Assembly: GCA_030607655.1 (NCBI GenBank)
Contig: JAUWJN010000056.1
Span: forward strand, 1 to 10,626
Origin: a bacterium
GTDB lineage: Bacteria > Armatimonadota > Zipacnadia > Zipacnadales > Zipacnadaceae
Reading direction: 5' to 3'
DNA: 10,626 bases
The position numbers and the translations under genes were made by a program. Shown in pieces: positions 1 through 5,686 of the stretch (position 1 is the first letter of the stretch; every line of letters begins with the position of its first letter). Below the pieces are notes generated by a model. It was not told the origin of the DNA and ran no database searches. It was given only the letters and a program-made list of their open reading frames with translations.

Positions 1-48
1 ACGAAAGCCCTCCGCTTTCGTCCCGGGGACGGGGTTGAGGGCTTTTGG
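1..48 (+). promoter_or_regulatory. Probable 3' end of a T-box-type leader: alternative hairpins and terminator upstream of pheS
   Basis: Two mutually exclusive hairpins are visible. Bases 4-12 (AAAGCCCTC) pair perfectly with 37-45 (GAGGGCTTT), enclosing an inner CGTCC/GGACG hairpin (19-23 with 27-31) and ending in a short T run at 43-46: a terminator-like form. Alternatively 1-8 (ACGAAAGC) pair with 14-21 (GCTTTCGT), which would disrupt the terminator. The CTTTCGTCCC then GGGACG arrangement closing on a GGGCTTTT end is typical of T-box leaders of aminoacyl-tRNA synthetase genes, and pheS follows. The T-box consensus and specifier loop would lie left of the window, so the class cannot be proven. 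It could be a plain terminator of an upstream gene. The T run is short. Confidence 0.5.
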
Positions 49-86
49 AGTATGGGAGACAGGGGGGCAGGGGACAGGGAACGGCG

Positions 87-127
87 GACGGCAATGGAGT
101 GCCCCCTACTGTAGGAGGAGCACCCCG
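87..127. repeat. Degenerate head-to-head REP-like pair
   Basis: Two GTAG heads lie back to back one base apart: minus-strand GTAGG from 109 leftwards and plus-strand GTAGGA from 111 rightwards. The left arm keeps a short GGCA/TGCC stem. The right arm (GGAGCA after the head) resembles the left stem arm of the intact copy at 5451 but lacks the pairing half. The whole is an imperfect palindrome centred on base 110. I read it as decayed copies of the REP family seen at 1368, 1919 and 5416-5591; chance resemblance is possible. Confidence 0.35.
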
Positions 128-134
128 TTTATAG

Positions 135-170
135 TGAGCTTGTCGAACTGCCTGCCCTGAGCCTGCCGAA
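135..170. repeat. Tandem direct repeat TGAGCYTGYCGAA, two copies
   Basis: The 13-mer at 135-147 (TGAGCTTGTCGAA) recurs at 158-170 (TGAGCCTGCCGAA) with two transitions and a 23-bp period. On the minus strand this reads as the TTCGRCARGCTCA type of short dispersed repeat that I recall from many bacterial intergenic regions. The function is unknown. The copies are visible directly; the family assignment is from memory. Confidence 0.5.
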
Positions 171-334
171 GGGTGCCCTGACCGTCCCGTCGTCTGGTGC
201 AGTTTGCTGTTGCTTCCCCTCCCCGGGACGGAGAGTCGCCGACGCGCCAAAGCCGCTATGGCGACGGCGCGGGGCTAGGGGTGAGGCGGCCGTTGCTGAA
301 CGCCAAATACTAGACGCTGCAGGAAGTGATGCAG

Positions 335-1354
335 ATGGAAGATAAACTCAAGGCGTTGGCCGACGAGGCGCGCCAGGCAATACAGCAGGCGGCCGACGAA
401 GAGCAGCTTGAGCAGGTCCGGGTGAAGCACCTGGGGCGGCGCGGTGAGCTGCGGCAAATTATGCAGGGCCTCGCGGAGTTGCCCGCCGAGCAGCGGCCGG
501 TAGTCGGCCAACTGGCCAACCGGGTGTCCCAGGAGCTTGACCGCCTCTTCGCCCAACGCCAACAGGAATTGGAGGCCGCGGCGGCGCAGGCCGCACAGGC
601 GGCGCAAGCGCTGGACGTAACATTGCCCGGCCGCGCGCCGCGGGTGGGCCGGCCCCATCCCCTGATGGCCACTTTGGATGAGATGATCGAGATATTCCTG
701 GGCCTGGGTTTTACGGTCGCGGAAGGGCCAGAGGTGGAGAATTACTACTATAGCTTCGAGGCACTTAACTATCCCGAGTTTCATCCGGCGATGGACGAGC
801 AGATGACCTTCTATGTCGGTGAGGATGCGCTGCTGCGCTCCCAGACCTCACCCGTGCAGATTCGGGTGATGGAGCAGCAGGAACCGCCGGTGCGCATAGT
901 AGCCCCGGGGCGCTGCTTCCGCCGGGATACGGTGGATGCCACTCATTGCCACACGTTCTATCAATTAGAGGGTCTGCTGGTAGACGAGGGCGTCACGTTC
1001 GCCGACCTGAAGGGCACCCTGGAAGTATTTGCCCACGAGATGTTCGGGCCCCACTGTCATATGCGCTTTCGGCCTGATTTCTTCCCTTTCACTGAGCCCA
1101 GCGCCGAAATTGCGCTGACCTGCATAATCTGTGGCGGGCAGGGCTGCCGCGTGTGCAGTAATACCGGATGGCTGGAGGTCGGGGGCAGCGGCATGGTTGA
1201 CCCCAATGTACTAGCGATGGTCGGTTATGACACCGAGAGATACACTGGCTGGGCCTTTGGCGTAGGCGTGGAGCGCTTGGCTATGCTCCGCTACGGCATT
1301 GATGACATCCGCCTGTTCTACAGCGGAGATATGAGGTTCTTAGAACAGTTCTGA
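335..1354 (+). CDS. pheS: Phenylalanyl-tRNA synthetase alpha subunit
   Basis: Catalytic subunit of the cytoplasmic (alpha-beta)2 phenylalanyl-tRNA synthetase, which charges tRNA-Phe with phenylalanine using ATP. The 339 residues match the usual family length. An N-terminal helical arm (about 1-95, Ala/Gln-rich, probably the tRNA-binding coiled coil) precedes the class II core. Visible are the active-site stretch LLRSQTSPVQIR (about 166-177), motif 2 GRCFRRDTVDATHCHTF (192-208) and motif 3 GVGVERL (309-315). A CxxC-x4-CxxC knuckle (C263, C266, C271, C274) is present, as in a subset of bacterial PheS, and may bind metal. ATG 335 is preferred because AGGA at 321-324 gives 10-nt spacing; GTG 326 and ATG 329 are in frame but too close to it. 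The beta subunit gene is not adjacent but lies 1.9 kb downstream. Confidence 0.97.
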   Translation: MEDKLKALADEARQAIQQAADEEQLEQVRVKHLGRRGELRQIMQGLAELPAEQRPVVGQLANRVSQELDRLFAQRQQELEAAAAQAAQAAQALDVTLPGRAPRVGRPHPLMATLDEMIEIFLGLGFTVAEGPEVENYYYSFEALNYPEFHPAMDEQMTFYVGEDALLRSQTSPVQIRVMEQQEPPVRIVAPGRCFRRDTVDATHCHTFYQLEGLLVDEGVTFADLKGTLEVFAHEMFGPHCHMRFRPDFFPFTEPSAEIALTCIICGGQGCRVCSNTGWLEVGGSGMVDPNVLAMVGYDTERYTGWAFGVGVERLAMLRYGIDDIRLFYSGDMRFLEQF

Positions 1355-1367
1355 AATCTTGGGACCG

Positions 1368-1394
1368 GTAGGAGCGACATTCTTGTCGCGACCA
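1368..1394 (+). repeat. REP hairpin 1, left boundary of the RAYT element
   Basis: Head GTAGGA, stem GCGACA (1374-1379) pairing perfectly with TGTCGC (1384-1389), loop TTCT, tail GACCA. It begins 14 bp after the pheS stop codon, so it may also shape the pheS mRNA 3' end. The first 25 bases match the inverted copy at 1919-1943 at 24 of 25 positions. The GTAG tetranucleotide next to a hairpin is the hallmark recognised by TnpA-REP transposases. Confidence 0.85.
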
Positions 1395-1408
1395 GGAGAG
1401 ATATAGAA

Positions 1409-1900
1409 TTGGAGCATACCGCTCAACCCGGTCATCGGGCTTTACGCCGTGGCCGAAGGTCATTGCCACGCCAAACATATTTCGTCACGATTTGCCTGGC
1501 ACAGAGCGAGTCATATCTAGCAAATAAGCCTTGTGCTGAGGTAGTCATCGATGCGCTCCAATGGCTGTGCAAAGCTGGTAGGATAGAGTTACACGGATAC
1601 GTAGTCATGCCCGATCACGTACATATTTTGTTTACCCTATGCAGAGACGCAGAATTGTCCGAAGTCATCAAGGTTTTCAAGGGATATTCAGCTCGCCGGA
1701 TCAATTGCTTGTTAGGTAGACGGGGCAGCTTATGGCAGAGGCAGTTTTACGATCACGCGATACGAGACAAGGCGGATTTTGTAACTAGGCTTCAGTATAT
1801 GCTTGAGAATCCAAAACGCCGGGGGCTAGCGGAAAGATACGAGGATTGGCTATTCTCCTCTGCTCATCCCAGTCGGGCAAATACGGTTATCCCCTGGTGA
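1409..1900 (+). CDS. REP-associated tyrosine transposase (RAYT, IS200/IS605-like Y1 family)
   Basis: A single-domain HUH endonuclease of 163 residues, expected to nick and join single-stranded DNA at REP hairpins. The family order is clear: YFVTICL strand (24-30), GYVVMPDHVHIL with the metal-binding HVH at 70-72, WQRQFYDHAIR with the candidate catalytic tyrosine Y114, and the characteristic YMLENPKRRGLAERYEDWLFSSA end (from about 130). Length is normal and no disruption is seen, so it may be active. The TTG start is chosen because AGGAG at 1394-1398 lies 10 nt upstream and the N-terminal RRGRRSLPRQTYFVT fits the family. The ribosome site directly abuts REP hairpin 1, so that hairpin could modulate translation. 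GC content is lower than in flanking genes, fitting mobile origin. Confidence 0.93.
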   Translation: MEHTAQPGHRALRRGRRSLPRQTYFVTICLAQSESYLANKPCAEVVIDALQWLCKAGRIELHGYVVMPDHVHILFTLCRDAELSEVIKVFKGYSARRINCLLGRRGSLWQRQFYDHAIRDKADFVTRLQYMLENPKRRGLAERYEDWLFSSAHPSRANTVIPW

Positions 1901-1918
1901 TCACGCCAAAAATTTCTA

Positions 1919-1943
1919 GTCGCGACAGGAATGTCGCTCCTAC
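1919..1943 (-). repeat. REP hairpin 2, right boundary of the RAYT element
   Basis: On the minus strand: head GTAGGA, stem GCGACA/TGTCGC (plus positions 1932-1937 and 1922-1927), loop TTCC, then GAC. One loop base differs from hairpin 1. It lies 18 bp after the transposase stop codon, in opposite orientation to hairpin 1. Confidence 0.85.
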
Positions 1944-2012
1944 GATGACGATACAGATGCGGCAACGATCAGAGCACATACAATAGCTGAAGAAGTACGA
2001 GTTGACTAACAA

Positions 2013-3251
2013 ATGAAAGCGCAATCTGATGGACACTCACAAGAAGGTCATCCGCAACCCGAGCCTGACGGCCAGCCCGGCTGGCAGCAGACACTGTACG
2101 CCATGTGGGTGGCCGAACTCATAGCGATAGTAGGCTTCGCGTTTGTAATCCCCTTTATCCCCTTTTATATCAGGGAATTAGGGGTAACTGATGAGCGGCT
2201 GGTGCCCATCTGGGCCGGAATTCTGACCACCGCGCCGGGACTGATGGCCGCGATTTCTAGTCCCATTTGGGGATCGGTTGCTGATAAGTACGGTCGGAAG
2301 CTCATGGTCTTGCGGGCGATGTTCAGCGCCGCTGCATTGCTGGTTTTGATGGGTATGGTCAGTAACATCTACCAGCTCCTGGCCCTGCGCCTGCTGCAGG
2401 GGGCAGTGACAGGCACAGTCCCCGCCGCTGTAGCACTGGTCTCCAGCATGACCCCTTCCCGGAGATTGGGTTATAGCCTGGGACTGATGCAGACCGCGGT
2501 CTTTGCCGGAATGTCGCTGGGCCCATGGCTGGGGGGGATGACCGCCGACAACTTTGGCTACCGCGTCACCTTCTACATCGCCGGCGGCCTAGTGCGTGGG
2601 GGCGGCTGTGTGGTATTAGGGGCGGCCCGAGAAAGGTTCTCACGGCCCACCCCCGAAATGCAGAAGGCTAATGGAAGTCTGCGCACTGTAGCCACCAATA
2701 GTGGCTTCCCGACTATGCTGGGGGTCTTTTTCCTGATTAACCTCGGCGGGACGATTGTGGCACCCATATTCCCGCTCTTTGTCGAGAAGCTTATGGTGCT
2801 GAAAGCCAAACCCGCCTCAACAACCGGCCTGATAATGTTAGTCACTGGTCTGGCGGCTACGCTTACTGCCTCCGTCATTGGCCGCCTGGGCGACAAGGTG
2901 GGCCACAAGAAGCTGCTAGTGGGATGCACGCTATTGTCCGGCATTTTTTGCATTCCGCAAGCAATGGCCCGGAGCGTGGGCCAATTGCTAGGCATTAGAA
3001 CCTTATTCGGCCTGGCGGCGGGCGGCACCGGGCCCACTATTAATGCCATTATTGGCAAGATCGCTCCGCGCAATAGTTATGGCAAGGCCTACGGTCTAAC
3101 GTCCTCAGTCTCAATGCTGGGTGGCGCCATCGGCCCTCTGCTGGGCGGTGTGTTGGCTTCACAACTAGGCCTACGCATTCCGTTTGTGATAATGGGCGGG
3201 CTACTGATAATAACTTCTTGGGTTGCCGCACGGCGGGTTAAGGAGGCCTAA
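2013..3251 (+). CDS. Major facilitator superfamily transporter, drug:H+ antiporter type
   Basis: Inner-membrane secondary transporter of 412 residues, the usual length for 12 transmembrane helices. A hydrophilic N-terminal tail of about 25 residues precedes helix 1. MFS motif A is GSVADKYGRK (87-96), repeated in the second half as GRLGDKVGHKK. LRLLQGAVTG (125-134) matches motif B, with its arginine. GMSLGPWLGG (166-175) matches motif C, the antiporter signature, echoed by GAIGPLLGG in the C-terminal half. This supports proton-coupled export of small molecules, in the TetA/MdtG-like DHA1 group; the substrate cannot be read. The sixth helix carries an unusual glycine-rich, Arg-containing stretch (about 191-205). 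No strong Shine-Dalgarno precedes ATG 2013, so the start is tentative. The stop codon is one base from the pheT ATG. Confidence 0.88.
   Translation: MKAQSDGHSQEGHPQPEPDGQPGWQQTLYAMWVAELIAIVGFAFVIPFIPFYIRELGVTDERLVPIWAGILTTAPGLMAAISSPIWGSVADKYGRKLMVLRAMFSAAALLVLMGMVSNIYQLLALRLLQGAVTGTVPAAVALVSSMTPSRRLGYSLGLMQTAVFAGMSLGPWLGGMTADNFGYRVTFYIAGGLVRGGGCVVLGAARERFSRPTPEMQKANGSLRTVATNSGFPTMLGVFFLINLGGTIVAPIFPLFVEKLMVLKAKPASTTGLIMLVTGLAATLTASVIGRLGDKVGHKKLLVGCTLLSGIFCIPQAMARSVGQLLGIRTLFGLAAGGTGPTINAIIGKIAPRNSYGKAYGLTSSVSMLGGAIGPLLGGVLASQLGLRIPFVIMGGLLIITSWVAARRVKEA
3240..3246 (+). promoter_or_regulatory. pheT ribosome binding site inside the MFS gene end
   Basis: AAGGAGG, 6 nt before ATG 3253. It fixes the pheT start and lies within the last codons of the upstream transporter gene, which suggests translational coupling. 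Confidence 0.85.
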
Positions 3252-3252
3252 T

Positions 3253-5370
3253 ATGCGCGTACCGTACAAATGGCTGAAGGAATACCTGAGCAGTGAAATG
3301 TCGGCTGAGGAATTAGCCCATCTGCTGACAATGGGCGGCGTGGAGGTGGAGGAGATCGAGCCGTGGACCGCTGAGGACGGGGGCGAGAGCGATCAGATAT
3401 TGATGACCGCGGTTACTCCTAATCGGGGTGACTTGTTGTCCATGGTAGGGGTAGCCCGCCACGCCGCGGCGCTTGCCGCGAGCACCTTCAGTCCTCCGCA
3501 GGTTAGCTATCCGGAGATTGACCAGCCCGTAGTAGACCGCGAGAAAGCTCAATTAGGCCCGCTTACGGTGGAGATAGTGGACAAGGTCGGCTGCCCGCGT
3601 TATTCAGCCCTGCTCATTGAGGGCATTGAGGTCAAGCCCTCACCCGATTGGCTGCGCTACCGGATGGAGGCCGCCGGCGTCCGCTCAATTAACAACGTGG
3701 TGGATTCCACCAACTACGTGTGCTGGGAGCTAGGCCAGCCCATGCACGCTTTTGACTTCCAGCTCATCAAGGACGGTCATATCATTATCCGCAAGGCCGA
3801 GGCCAATGAGCGGCTGCTGATGCTTGATGACAGTTGGCCACCCCTGGGGCCTGAGGACCTGGTAATTGCCGATCCGATGGGCGCGGTAGCCCTGGCGGGG
3901 GTAATGGGCGGCGCCGATACCCAGATGCGCGAGATCACCACCACAGTGTTACTGGAATCCGCTCACTTTGACCCCACTACTATTCGCAGGACCTCGCTAC
4001 GGCTGGGGGTATCCACCGAGGCATCTTATCGTTTCGAGCGGTACGTAGACCCCAACCTCACCTTACCCGCTCTGGCCCGCGCGGCCGAGCTGATAATGCA
4101 AACCGCCGGCGGCCAGATTACCCAGGCGGCCCTGGATGTGAAAGTCACAGACTTTGAACCCGAAACAGTGCCGATGCGCCCAGAACGGTGTAATGCGTTG
4201 CTGGGCACCGAAATCCCGCCCCAGATAATGGCCGAGTATCTACGTCGGCTGGGCTTTGCCGTAGAGCAGCAAGAGGCTAAATTGAGGGTAACTGTGCCTA
4301 CCTTCCGAGCCGACATCCAGCGCGAGGTGGACCTCATCGAGGAGGTAGCGATTGTTCACGGCTATGATAACATTCCCTTGACTATTCCCGGCCACCTTAC
4401 CAGCAGCGGGCGACTTACCCGGGATCAGAAACTGCGGCGGCGGGTTGGTGAGCTGCTGCGCGCGTGTGGATTAAATGAAAACCTAAGTTTCTCGATGACG
4501 CATCCCGCCGACTTAGACCGAATTAACTGGCCCCAGCAAGCACCGGAGCGCACCCAACTGCCCTTGGCCAATCCGCTCACTCAGGAGCAGACCGTGATGT
4601 GCACGATACTGTTGCCGGCCCTGCTGGAGGCTGCCAGTCGCAATGCCCGCCAGCGGGTCGCGGATGTGGCCCTGTACGAGATTGGCACCCTATTCACCCC
4701 CCAGCCCCCACCGGCTCTGCCCCGTGAACAGCAATCAGTGGCTGGCATAATGATGGGCAGCACTTTGACCGCCCAGTGGAATCTACAGCCCCCGCAGGCG
4801 AAGGTTGATTTCTACTATCTCAAGGGCCTCCTGGAGCAGGTGCTGGCGGAATTGGGCATCACCGAGGTTCATTTCACCAGGACCACCCATTCCAGCTTTC
4901 ATCCAGGTAGATGCGCGGAGTTGATCATCGCTGACGCCACCGTCGGCTTAGTCGGCGAGATAGCGCCGGTTGTGCAGGAGAACTATGATTTGTCCGATCA
5001 GGCTTACGTCTTCGAGTTGAATCTGGACATAATTCTGGAGCAGGCCTCTCTGCACAAGGCATATCAGCCGCTGCCGAGGTATCCGGCGGTACTGAGAGAC
5101 GTAGCAGTGATCGTGCCCGATACTGATGAATTCTGTGTAGCCCGTCTGGTCGAGGAGATTAAGGAAGTGGGGGGCAAAGACCTCGAAAGCGTGGCGCCTT
5201 TTGATTGGTATACGGACCCGCAGCGGATTGGCTCTGATCGCCGCTCGGTGGCCTTCAATCTGACCTTCCGCGCGCCCGACCGCACGCTGACTGACGAAGA
5301 CATTGAGGCGGTCATGGCTCAGATCCATAGCCGCCTGGCGGAAATCGGCGGCGAGGTGCGCACGCAATAA
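3253..5370 (+). CDS. pheT: Phenylalanyl-tRNA synthetase beta subunit, short form lacking the OB-fold tRNA-binding domain
   Basis: Beta subunit of the (alpha-beta)2 synthetase; it holds the editing site for Tyr-tRNA-Phe and anticodon-contacting parts. The start MRVPYKWLKEYL with the AAGGAGG site is canonical. Domain order: B1 (1-37); a short linker; VTPNRGDLLSM (54-64); the B3/B4 editing domain (about 102-264, with NNVVDSTNYV and GQPMHAFDF at 161-169); B5 (about 290-360); the degenerate catalytic-like domain; and a C-terminal FDX-ACB domain (604-705, beginning YQPLPRYPAVLRDVAV). At 705 residues it is about 90-100 shorter than typical bacterial PheT (near 790-800). The missing part is the EMAP/tRNA_bind OB-fold that normally sits between B1 and VTPNR. 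The joint is clean and in frame. Expressed downstream of the MFS gene rather than directly after pheS. Confidence 0.96.
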   Translation: MRVPYKWLKEYLSSEMSAEELAHLLTMGGVEVEEIEPWTAEDGGESDQILMTAVTPNRGDLLSMVGVARHAAALAASTFSPPQVSYPEIDQPVVDREKAQLGPLTVEIVDKVGCPRYSALLIEGIEVKPSPDWLRYRMEAAGVRSINNVVDSTNYVCWELGQPMHAFDFQLIKDGHIIIRKAEANERLLMLDDSWPPLGPEDLVIADPMGAVALAGVMGGADTQMREITTTVLLESAHFDPTTIRRTSLRLGVSTEASYRFERYVDPNLTLPALARAAELIMQTAGGQITQAALDVKVTDFEPETVPMRPERCNALLGTEIPPQIMAEYLRRLGFAVEQQEAKLRVTVPTFRADIQREVDLIEEVAIVHGYDNIPLTIPGHLTSSGRLTRDQKLRRRVGELLRACGLNENLSFSMTHPADLDRINWPQQAPERTQLPLANPLTQEQTVMCTILLPALLEAASRNARQRVADVALYEIGTLFTPQPPPALPREQQSVAGIMMGSTLTAQWNLQPPQAKVDFYYLKGLLEQVLAELGITEVHFTRTTHSSFHPGRCAELIIADATVGLVGEIAPVVQENYDLSDQAYVFELNLDIILEQASLHKAYQPLPRYPAVLRDVAVIVPDTDEFCVARLVEEIKEVGGKDLESVAPFDWYTDPQRIGSDRRSVAFNLTFRAPDRTLTDEDIEAVMAQIHSRLAEIGGEVRTQ

Positions 5371-5415
5371 GACGCCGTCGCGCCTGCGCGCTGAAGCTGC
5401 TTCGGCAGCGCAAGC

Positions 5416-5437
5416 GCGGCGAGGACGCCGCTCCCAC
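5416..5437 (-). repeat. REP hairpin A
   Basis: Minus strand: head GTGGGA (5432-5437), stem GCGGCG/CGCCGC (5426-5431 with 5416-5421), loop TCCT. Same head, 6-bp stem and 4-base pyrimidine loop as the other copies, but a different stem sequence. No GACCA tail. Confidence 0.75.
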
Positions 5438-5450
5438 AATGCAGGCTACC

Positions 5451-5477
5451 GTAGGAGGGGCATCCTTGCCCCGACCA
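5451..5477 (+). repeat. REP hairpin B
   Basis: Head GTAGGA, stem GGGGCA (5457-5462) with TGCCCC (5467-5472), loop TCCT, tail GACCA. Head and tail are identical to REP hairpin 1, while the stem differs in paired positions. Confidence 0.85.
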
Positions 5478-5489
5478 GAACTTCATCGC

Positions 5490-5514
5490 GTAGGCGAGGT
5501 TCTCCAACCTCGCC
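5490..5514 (+). repeat. REP hairpin C
   Basis: Head GTAG followed by a perfect 9-bp stem GGCGAGGTT (5493-5501) with AACCTCGCC (5506-5514), loop CTCC. The stem overlaps the last G of the head. The inner six pairs and four-base loop match the geometry of the other copies. Confidence 0.75.
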
Positions 5515-5526
5515 TCGCCAGACGGT

Positions 5527-5548
5527 GCAGGTTAAGAACCTGCGCTAC
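5527..5548 (-). repeat. REP hairpin D, inverted partner of C
   Basis: Minus strand: GTAG head (5545-5548), then a 7-bp stem GCAGGTT/AACCTGC (5537-5543 with 5527-5533) and a 3-base loop. It lies tail to tail with hairpin C, 12 bp apart, an arrangement like bacterial interspersed mosaic elements built from REP pairs. Confidence 0.65.
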
Positions 5549-5564
5549 GCGCTTAATTACTATT

Positions 5565-5591
5565 GTGGGAGGGCCGTCCCCGGCCCGATTA
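5565..5591 (+). repeat. REP hairpin E
   Basis: Head GTGGGA, stem GGGCCG (5571-5576) with CGGCCC (5581-5586), loop TCCC, tail GATTA. A further stem sequence variant with identical geometry. Confidence 0.8.
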
Positions 5592-5686
5592 CCCTCGCCG
5601 ATAGGCCAGGACCAAAACTAATTAGGCGACAAGTATGTCTAATAAATGGGCAGGATAAGCACAGTTAGCCGAAAGGAGCAATGTTT

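Larger units (their letters stand above)
49..334. other. Repeat-rich non-coding leader between the T-box-like terminator and pheS
   Basis: No gene is supported in this stretch. It contains a back-to-back pair of degenerate REP-like heads (CTAC at 106-109, GTAG at 111-114). Next come two direct copies of TGAGCYTGYCGAA (135-147 and 158-170). A palindrome pairs GTCGCC (235-240) with GGCGAC (260-265). A GGGGCTAGGGGTGAGG-like segment lies at 271-287; it resembles short dispersed repeats common in intergenic regions of many environmental bacteria. The pheS Shine-Dalgarno AGGA sits at 321-324. I see no convincing promoter. Confidence 0.5.
1368..1943 (+). mobile_element. RAYT element: transposase bracketed by inverted REPs
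   Basis: A 576-bp unit: REP hairpin 1 (plus), the RAYT gene, and REP hairpin 2 (minus), with the GTAG heads at the outer ends. The ends are inverted repeats matching at 24 of 25 positions. The unit lies between pheS and an MFS gene in a region where pheT would normally follow pheS. No target duplication is expected for this family and none is seen. Confidence 0.7.
5371..5686. other. Intergenic region packed with palindromic repeats
   Basis: No gene is supported here. Bases 5388-5411 can form a GCGCTG/CAGCGC hairpin just after pheT, without a T run. Five REP-type hairpins follow between 5416 and 5591 and are listed separately. The remaining 5592-5671 shows no clear structure. AAAGGAG at 5672-5678 is the ribosome binding site of the next gene. 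Confidence 0.7.

Noticed and set aside
275..784. A minus-strand open frame of 169 codons opposite pheS
   Set aside because: It is a shadow of the GC-rich pheS coding strand with no recognisable product.
1979..2006. TACAAT (1979-1984) and TTGACT (2001-2006) as promoter elements for the MFS gene
   Set aside because: TTGACT lies downstream of TACAAT and only 6 bp before the start codon; no correctly spaced pair is present.
5388..5411. GCGCTG/CAGCGC hairpin after pheT as an intrinsic terminator
   Set aside because: The loop is 12 bases and no T run follows; it may be structural but termination is not supported.
5416..5591. Possible CRISPR array
   Set aside because: The hairpins vary in stem sequence, alternate in orientation and lack regular spacers of similar length; no cas genes are present.
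5303..5668. A plus-strand open frame of 121 codons overlapping the pheT end and the following gap
   Set aside because: It starts inside pheT in another frame, has no ribosome site, is Arg-rich low-complexity, and most of its length translates REP hairpins.
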